64,000 nucleotides of DNA from Aspidiotus rigidus (taxonomy: Eukaryota > Arthropoda > Insecta > Hemiptera > Diaspididae). The DNA lies in contig JAVHKY010000052.1 in the NCBI GenBank assembly GCA_035079385.1, forward strand, positions 12,524,001 to 12,588,000. The letters are read 5' to 3'. Below the pieces are notes generated by a model. The model did not search any database. It was not told the DNA's origin and was given only the letters and a program-made list of their open reading frames with translations. The translations under genes and the position numbers were made by a program. The first letter of the stretch is position 1. Every line of letters begins with the position of its first letter. Below are positions 59,978 through 64,000 of this stretch, piece by piece.

Positions 59978-62900
59978 CTAACAATCTGGATGGTATCCTT
60001 CTTCCTCTTCTTCCTGCAGATCTGGATGTTGATGGTACACAGGTGTTGAGTAGGCCATAGCGTGGTTCTGCATTTGCCTATTCCATTCCTGGTCCATCTT
60101 CCTCTTCATGATGGTGGCCGCAAATGCAGACACCTGGTTCCATGCTTCTTCGGAACCTAGCATGGTGGGTACCAGGCTACTCGGGTCGAGCGCTTCATCT
60201 ACCCCGATCTCTTGGAGAGACCGACTAAGCTCGTCCCGCTCACGCCTCCACGCCTCACACTCAAATAAGGTGTGTTGTGGTCCATCATCCCGCCCTTGGT
60301 TACAGTGCGAACACGTTGCCTGCTCAACTTTCCTTAACTTCTCGTGAAGGTACTTGTTGAAGCAGCCATGGCCGCTTAACACCTGCGTCAGGTGAAAGTT
60401 CAGCTGACCATGGTGTCGGCTCATCCACTCATCAAGGTCGCGTATTAGCACACGGGTTGTCCATGTACCCAGCTCACTCTGGGCAATTCTTTCTTTCCAC
60501 TTTACAAGCAAGGAGCGCCTGGCCTCCTGCTTGACCCGTAAAGCTTCTCGGTTGGTCGTCGTTCTCTTCTTTGGTTCGAACACCACCGCTCTCTCCTCAG
60601 CAAGGAGCTCGATTGGTGGTGAACGTGCTAATACACAAAGAGCCTCCGTCGAGACAGTGCGGTAGGCACTAACACACCTCAGCGCAGCTCTTCGTTGGAT
60701 CTTTACCATCTCTCTTCTTCGGTATGGTATCTTCATGCAGTCGGCCCATACTGGCGCACCGTATAGGAGGATCGACAAGGCGGTGCTCATCATGATCCTT
60801 CTCCTTGCTTCTCTCGGTCCTCCTAGGTTCCTCATCAGGCGGCTTAGGTAACCAACTACCCGGCCCGCCTTTTCCGCTGCCATCAGGAAATGGTGCCTGA
60901 ATCTCAGCGTTGAGTCAAACCAGATGCCCAGGTATTTCATTTGCTTCTTGGTTTCAATTTCCACACCTCGCAGGCGAAAGGCGGGTGGCTTGAACTTCCG
61001 ACGGGTCGTGAATAAAATGGCCTCCGTCTTACTTGCTGCTAGTTCAAGTCCAGCCGACTCGATCCAACGCGTCACATCCTCTAGGGCCCGGTTTACCCTG
61101 CTCTCCACCGCTACAGTTGTTTCGGCAGTGCATACCACCAGGGTGTCATCCGCATAGCAGATAAGCTTAACCCCCGGTGGCAGCTTCACCTTAAAGATTC
61201 CGTTAAATGCGACGCACCACAAAAGCGGCCCAAGGACCGACCCCTGCGGCACCCCACAAGTAACAGGGCGCTTTACTGTACCAGCAGACGTCTCTGCTTG
61301 GATTTCACGGCAGCTAAGATAGCTGCTGATCATCCTGAGCAGGTATGCGGGCACTCCTGCGTTCACAAGAGCTTCCAATATCATCTTCCATGGAATTGAA
61401 TTGAACGCATTTCTTATGTCGAGGCTGACGGCTGCGCAAAACTGGCGCATATCAATCGCTGACTTGGCTATCCTCTTCAGCCGGATCCCAGCATCTGATG
61501 TGCAGCGTCCAGTTTGAAAACCGTACTGGCTATCAGAGATTATATCTCTTTCCTTCAGATAGCTCTCCAAACGATTGGCTATCACTCTTTCTAGAAGTTT
61601 CCCAACATTGTCTAGCAGACAAAGTGGACGATAAGAGGATGGTAGACCAGGTGGTTTATCCTTCTTATCGATCAACGCTAGCCTGGCTTTCTTCCATCGC
61701 ACAGGGAACAGTCCCCCAACAATTGCCGCATTGAATGTATCAACAAGCAGTGCTGGGTCAACTGAATGTATGGCGCTCCAGACTGGATTTGGAATCTCAT
61801 CCGGGCCTGGAGCCTTCCAGTACTTACCCTGCAGTCTATTGACTGCTGCATCAACCTCCTCGGTGCCTAGGAGGGATATACCATCCTCTTCTACTATTGG
61901 TAGCGTTACCATTGGTGGTGGCTGCTGTGGGAACAAGCCATCAATGATTTGACCCACAACATCCGGCTCCATTCGGCTCATTGCTGAGAGGCCTTTGAGC
62001 TTCTTCAGCACCAACTTATAAGGCTTTCCAAATGGGTCGTCATCCGCCATCTCACATAGCTCTCGCCATGCAGCACTCTTGCTGTCCTTGATGGCCTTCT
62101 TCAGCCTTTTACGAGCCAGCTGGTATTCGGGTGCAACCGCCCGCGCCCCTTCGCGGCCACTACTACGCTGGTATATCCGGCGCTGACGGTTGCACTCTTT
62201 TCTCAAATTGGCAATCTTGTCGGTCCACCAGTAAACAGCCCTCCTCTTCTTTGGTGGACCTTGCCTGGGCATGGCTACATCGCAAGCTTTGGTGACAGTC
62301 TTGATCATCCTCTCCGCTGCCACCTCCGCATTGCCTTCTTGCTCTTCTTCTTGATCCCATGTGAGAGCAAGATAGCTAGCCTTCAAACGGTCGCTATTCA
62401 GCTTCCTAACGGCCCACTTTCTTACCAGCTTTTGTGGAGCAGCGACCTCGACTTCCCGGCGGATGGAGAAGCCGATACACCGGTGGTCGCTCCCAGAAAG
62501 GTCCTTGTCCAGTACCGCCCAGCCTTCTATTTTTCGGGCTAGGCTCTCTGAGGCAAAGGTGATATCAATAATGGACCCATATCCTTGATGCACTCGGGTA
62601 GGAGTGTTGCCGACATTGACTGTTTCCAGTCGATTGTAAGCAATCCACTCCCCCAAGGCATACCCACGGATGTCCGTACGGCCTGATCGCCACTCTTCTG
62701 ACTTGGCATTAAAATCGCCAGCCACTATGAATTTTTCACCTTGCCATCTGGACAAGCTTTCTTCTAATTTCTTCAAGAAGTCCTCAAACTCCGGGAAGGG
62801 GCGATTCGGGGAGAAGTAGCAACTGTAGACAACCATGTCGGCCATCTTCACAGCAACATACCCCTCCCCTCTTTCAACCTCTCCCGGAGCAATCGGACAC

Positions 62901-63088
62901 TCTGGGCAAACACCAATGGCCGCTAAGCCAGTACGGTCTGTGTACCATCCTTTTCTTTTCGCAACATTGTAATACTCACTGGCAATTACAATGTGCGTTC
63001 CCTCTTCAGCTACAAACTGCCAGAGAAGATCCTGGGCCAGTTCGCAGTGCTGAAGATTGGCCTGCAGGAACTTGAGCGTCCCTGCCAT
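59978..63088 (-). CDS. R1-like ORF2: APE endonuclease-reverse transcriptase, copy C
   Basis: 1036 residues, intact. All motifs of the copy B protein are present (GDFNAKS, GSDHRC, GVPQGSVLGP, CYADDTLV, CSHC...H...C). It ends HPDC at a TAG that is TAC in copy B. Differences from copy B are scattered single substitutions (for example TDKIANL versus TNKIAEL), so both derive from a recent common source. Confidence 0.94.
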   Translation of the reverse strand: MAGTLKFLQANLQHCELAQDLLWQFVAEEGTHIVIASEYYNVAKRKGWYTDRTGLAAIGVCPECPIAPGEVERGEGYVAVKMADMVVYSCYFSPNRPFPEFEDFLKKLEESLSRWQGEKFIVAGDFNAKSEEWRSGRTDIRGYALGEWIAYNRLETVNVGNTPTRVHQGYGSIIDITFASESLARKIEGWAVLDKDLSGSDHRCIGFSIRREVEVAAPQKLVRKWAVRKLNSDRLKASYLALTWDQEEEQEGNAEVAAERMIKTVTKACDVAMPRQGPPKKRRAVYWWTDKIANLRKECNRQRRIYQRSSGREGARAVAPEYQLARKRLKKAIKDSKSAAWRELCEMADDDPFGKPYKLVLKKLKGLSAMSRMEPDVVGQIIDGLFPQQPPPMVTLPIVEEDGISLLGTEEVDAAVNRLQGKYWKAPGPDEIPNPVWSAIHSVDPALLVDTFNAAIVGGLFPVRWKKARLALIDKKDKPPGLPSSYRPLCLLDNVGKLLERVIANRLESYLKERDIISDSQYGFQTGRCTSDAGIRLKRIAKSAIDMRQFCAAVSLDIRNAFNSIPWKMILEALVNAGVPAYLLRMISSYLSCREIQAETSAGTVKRPVTCGVPQGSVLGPLLWCVAFNGIFKVKLPPGVKLICYADDTLVVCTAETTVAVESRVNRALEDVTRWIESAGLELAASKTEAILFTTRRKFKPPAFRLRGVEIETKKQMKYLGIWFDSTLRFRHHFLMAAEKAGRVVGYLSRLMRNLGGPREARRRIMMSTALSILLYGAPVWADCMKIPYRRREMVKIQRRAALRCVSAYRTVSTEALCVLARSPPIELLAEERAVVFEPKKRTTTNREALRVKQEARRSLLVKWKERIAQSELGTWTTRVLIRDLDEWMSRHHGQLNFHLTQVLSGHGCFNKYLHEKLRKVEQATCSHCNQGRDDGPQHTLFECEAWRRERDELSRSLQEIGVDEALDPSSLVPTMLGSEEAWNQVSAFAATIMKRKMDQEWNRQMQNHAMAYSTPVYHQHPDLQEEEEEGYHPDC

Positions 63089-64000
63089 TAGGAGGCCGTT
63101 GGTCCTCTTCGCCCTCTAGGTTGGGTCTTGCGGGCTGGCTGTAGGACAGCACCAAGGCACCCTTGGCTACCCAAAATGTGACCAGTGTCACGACCTTCAG
63201 CCTGGCTGCATACGGGGCATTTGGGCTCCCGTTGACAATCCCGGATCACATGTCCTTCCGCTCCACATCTGTAGCATCTCGAGCCGATGCTTTCATTGGT
63301 GCAGGTGGCAGCCATATGTCCTCGCCGTAGGCACTTGTAACACCTTGGCTGCAAGGTTTTCCTCTCCAATGAGATTACTCGACAGATGCTCCAGCCAATC
63401 TTGGCCTTGCCCTCTTTGAGTATCTCCATCGCCCTCTGTATGCCCAGCTGAACTTGGGCTGTTTGGCAGCCACGACTTGCGGGCCTACATTGGACCTTAT
63501 CTTCTGCACCAATCTTCAGGGCAGTCCGGATCTCTTCGACAGTCACCGACTCCTCGATGTCCAAGATCAGGAGTCCCGTCTGTCGTTGGGGTTCTCGGAC
63601 ATCAGTTCCATTCCCCAGCACTTCTTTCAGCTTTGCCGCAAACTCCGCGACATTCTTGTTGTTGGAGTCCGCCCCTTTCAGCTCAATAATCATCTCCCCT
63701 TTTGCGGTATACCTTGTCTTGACTGGTGTCAAGCCAAATTCCGCTGGGGACAACTTCTGGCGCGCTTCCTTAAGGAGGTCGGCGTACCTCACCTCTTCTG
63801 AGGTCTTCCTCAGTATCACGGCCCCACCTCGTGGGCGTCTCTTCTGGAGGAGCTGCAGTTTCTTTGCGTTGGGCATCCTTTTGCCATCTTCCGGCCTACT
63901 AGGCACAGTGGGAGGGTTGGTGCGACGTCGACGCACTACCTGGCTCCAGGTGGCACCTTCTTCCAAGATAGGCACAGGCTGTTGCGGCTGATGTAGTTGC
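63088..64000 (-). CDS. R1-like ORF1 (Gag-like), copy C, C-terminal part
   Basis: Visible from the end of the Gln-rich tract (PILEEGATWSQVVRRRR) to the stop at 63088, including LLILDIEESVTVEEIRTAL and the knuckles CYKCLRRGHMAATC, CYRCGAEGHVIRDC and CPVCSQAEGRDTGH. It closely matches copy A ORF1 but without its stops. The frame is open to the window edge, so the N-terminus is beyond 64000. Confidence 0.9.
   Translation of the reverse strand, partial: QLHQPQQPVPILEEGATWSQVVRRRRTNPPTVPSRPEDGKRMPNAKKLQLLQKRRPRGGAVILRKTSEEVRYADLLKEARQKLSPAEFGLTPVKTRYTAKGEMIIELKGADSNNKNVAEFAAKLKEVLGNGTDVREPQRQTGLLILDIEESVTVEEIRTALKIGAEDKVQCRPASRGCQTAQVQLGIQRAMEILKEGKAKIGWSICRVISLERKTLQPRCYKCLRRGHMAATCTNESIGSRCYRCGAEGHVIRDCQREPKCPVCSQAEGRDTGHILGSQGCLGAVLQPARKTQPRGRRGPTAS

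Larger units (their letters stand above)
59601..64000 (-). mobile_element. R1/SART-like retrotransposon, copy C (runs off window)
   Basis: Poly(A) of 18 at 59618-59601, 3' UTR 59977-59619, ORF2 63088-59978 and the C-terminal part of ORF1 to 64000. ORF2 is nearly identical to B, but ORF1 is of the copy A type. The 5' end lies beyond the window. Confidence 0.92.

Overview
This is a eukaryotic window, almost certainly arthropod and most likely insect. The genes are split by AT-rich introns with GT-AG borders, and the two recognisable host genes are a Hip1-family endocytic adaptor and an animal type I fatty acid synthase. The rest is dense with retrotransposons, Helitron remnants, small inverted-repeat elements and very long trinucleotide arrays. 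The species cannot be fixed from the sequence.

Layout. 1-3534: a GTT satellite that turns into a GGT-containing higher-order repeat and ends in a (TTA)n run. 3697-21613 (+): C-terminal part of a Hip1/Hip1R homologue. Nine securely phased exons run from 14035 to the stop at 21611-21613, and one possible upstream exon lies at 3697-3780. Between them is a nested insertion: a CR1/L2-like non-LTR retrotransposon (about 4229-13806, +) split by a complete Ty3/gypsy LTR element (7562-12800, -) with nearly identical LTRs. Three small inverted-repeat elements lie in Hip1 introns. 24497-25102 (-): an unrecognised basic protein gene. 26.6-29.5 kb: a palindromic element, two oppositely oriented copies of an element carrying a 45-bp minisatellite, and a second minisatellite.

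31950-41840 (+): ten phased exons encode the first 735 residues of a fatty acid synthase, covering the ketosynthase and malonyl/acetyltransferase domains. The catalytic residues keep a constant offset from the human enzyme. No dehydratase, reductase, ACP or thioesterase exon appears in the remaining 22 kb. The window therefore ends in a giant TE-filled intron, or the gene is truncated. The introns hold a 488-bp (ATT)n array, two Helitron fragments, a TIR element and hairpins.

43940-46304 (-): a 5'-truncated Jockey-like element carrying a 265-bp fold-back insertion. 46976-64000 (-): the main feature, three head-to-tail copies (C, B, A in reading direction) of an R1-clade, SART-like non-LTR retrotransposon. 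They are separated by pure (AAT)n tracts of about 515 and 318 bp. Copy B is complete. Its ORF1 (zinc-knuckle Gag) and ORF2 (APE endonuclease, reverse transcriptase, C-terminal CCHC) overlap as TAATG, the arrangement used for translational reinitiation in SART1. Copy C runs off the window and copy A lacks its 3' half. Both visible 5' ends begin at the same base directly next to (ATT)n, which suggests an APE-type element that targets this trinucleotide microsatellite.
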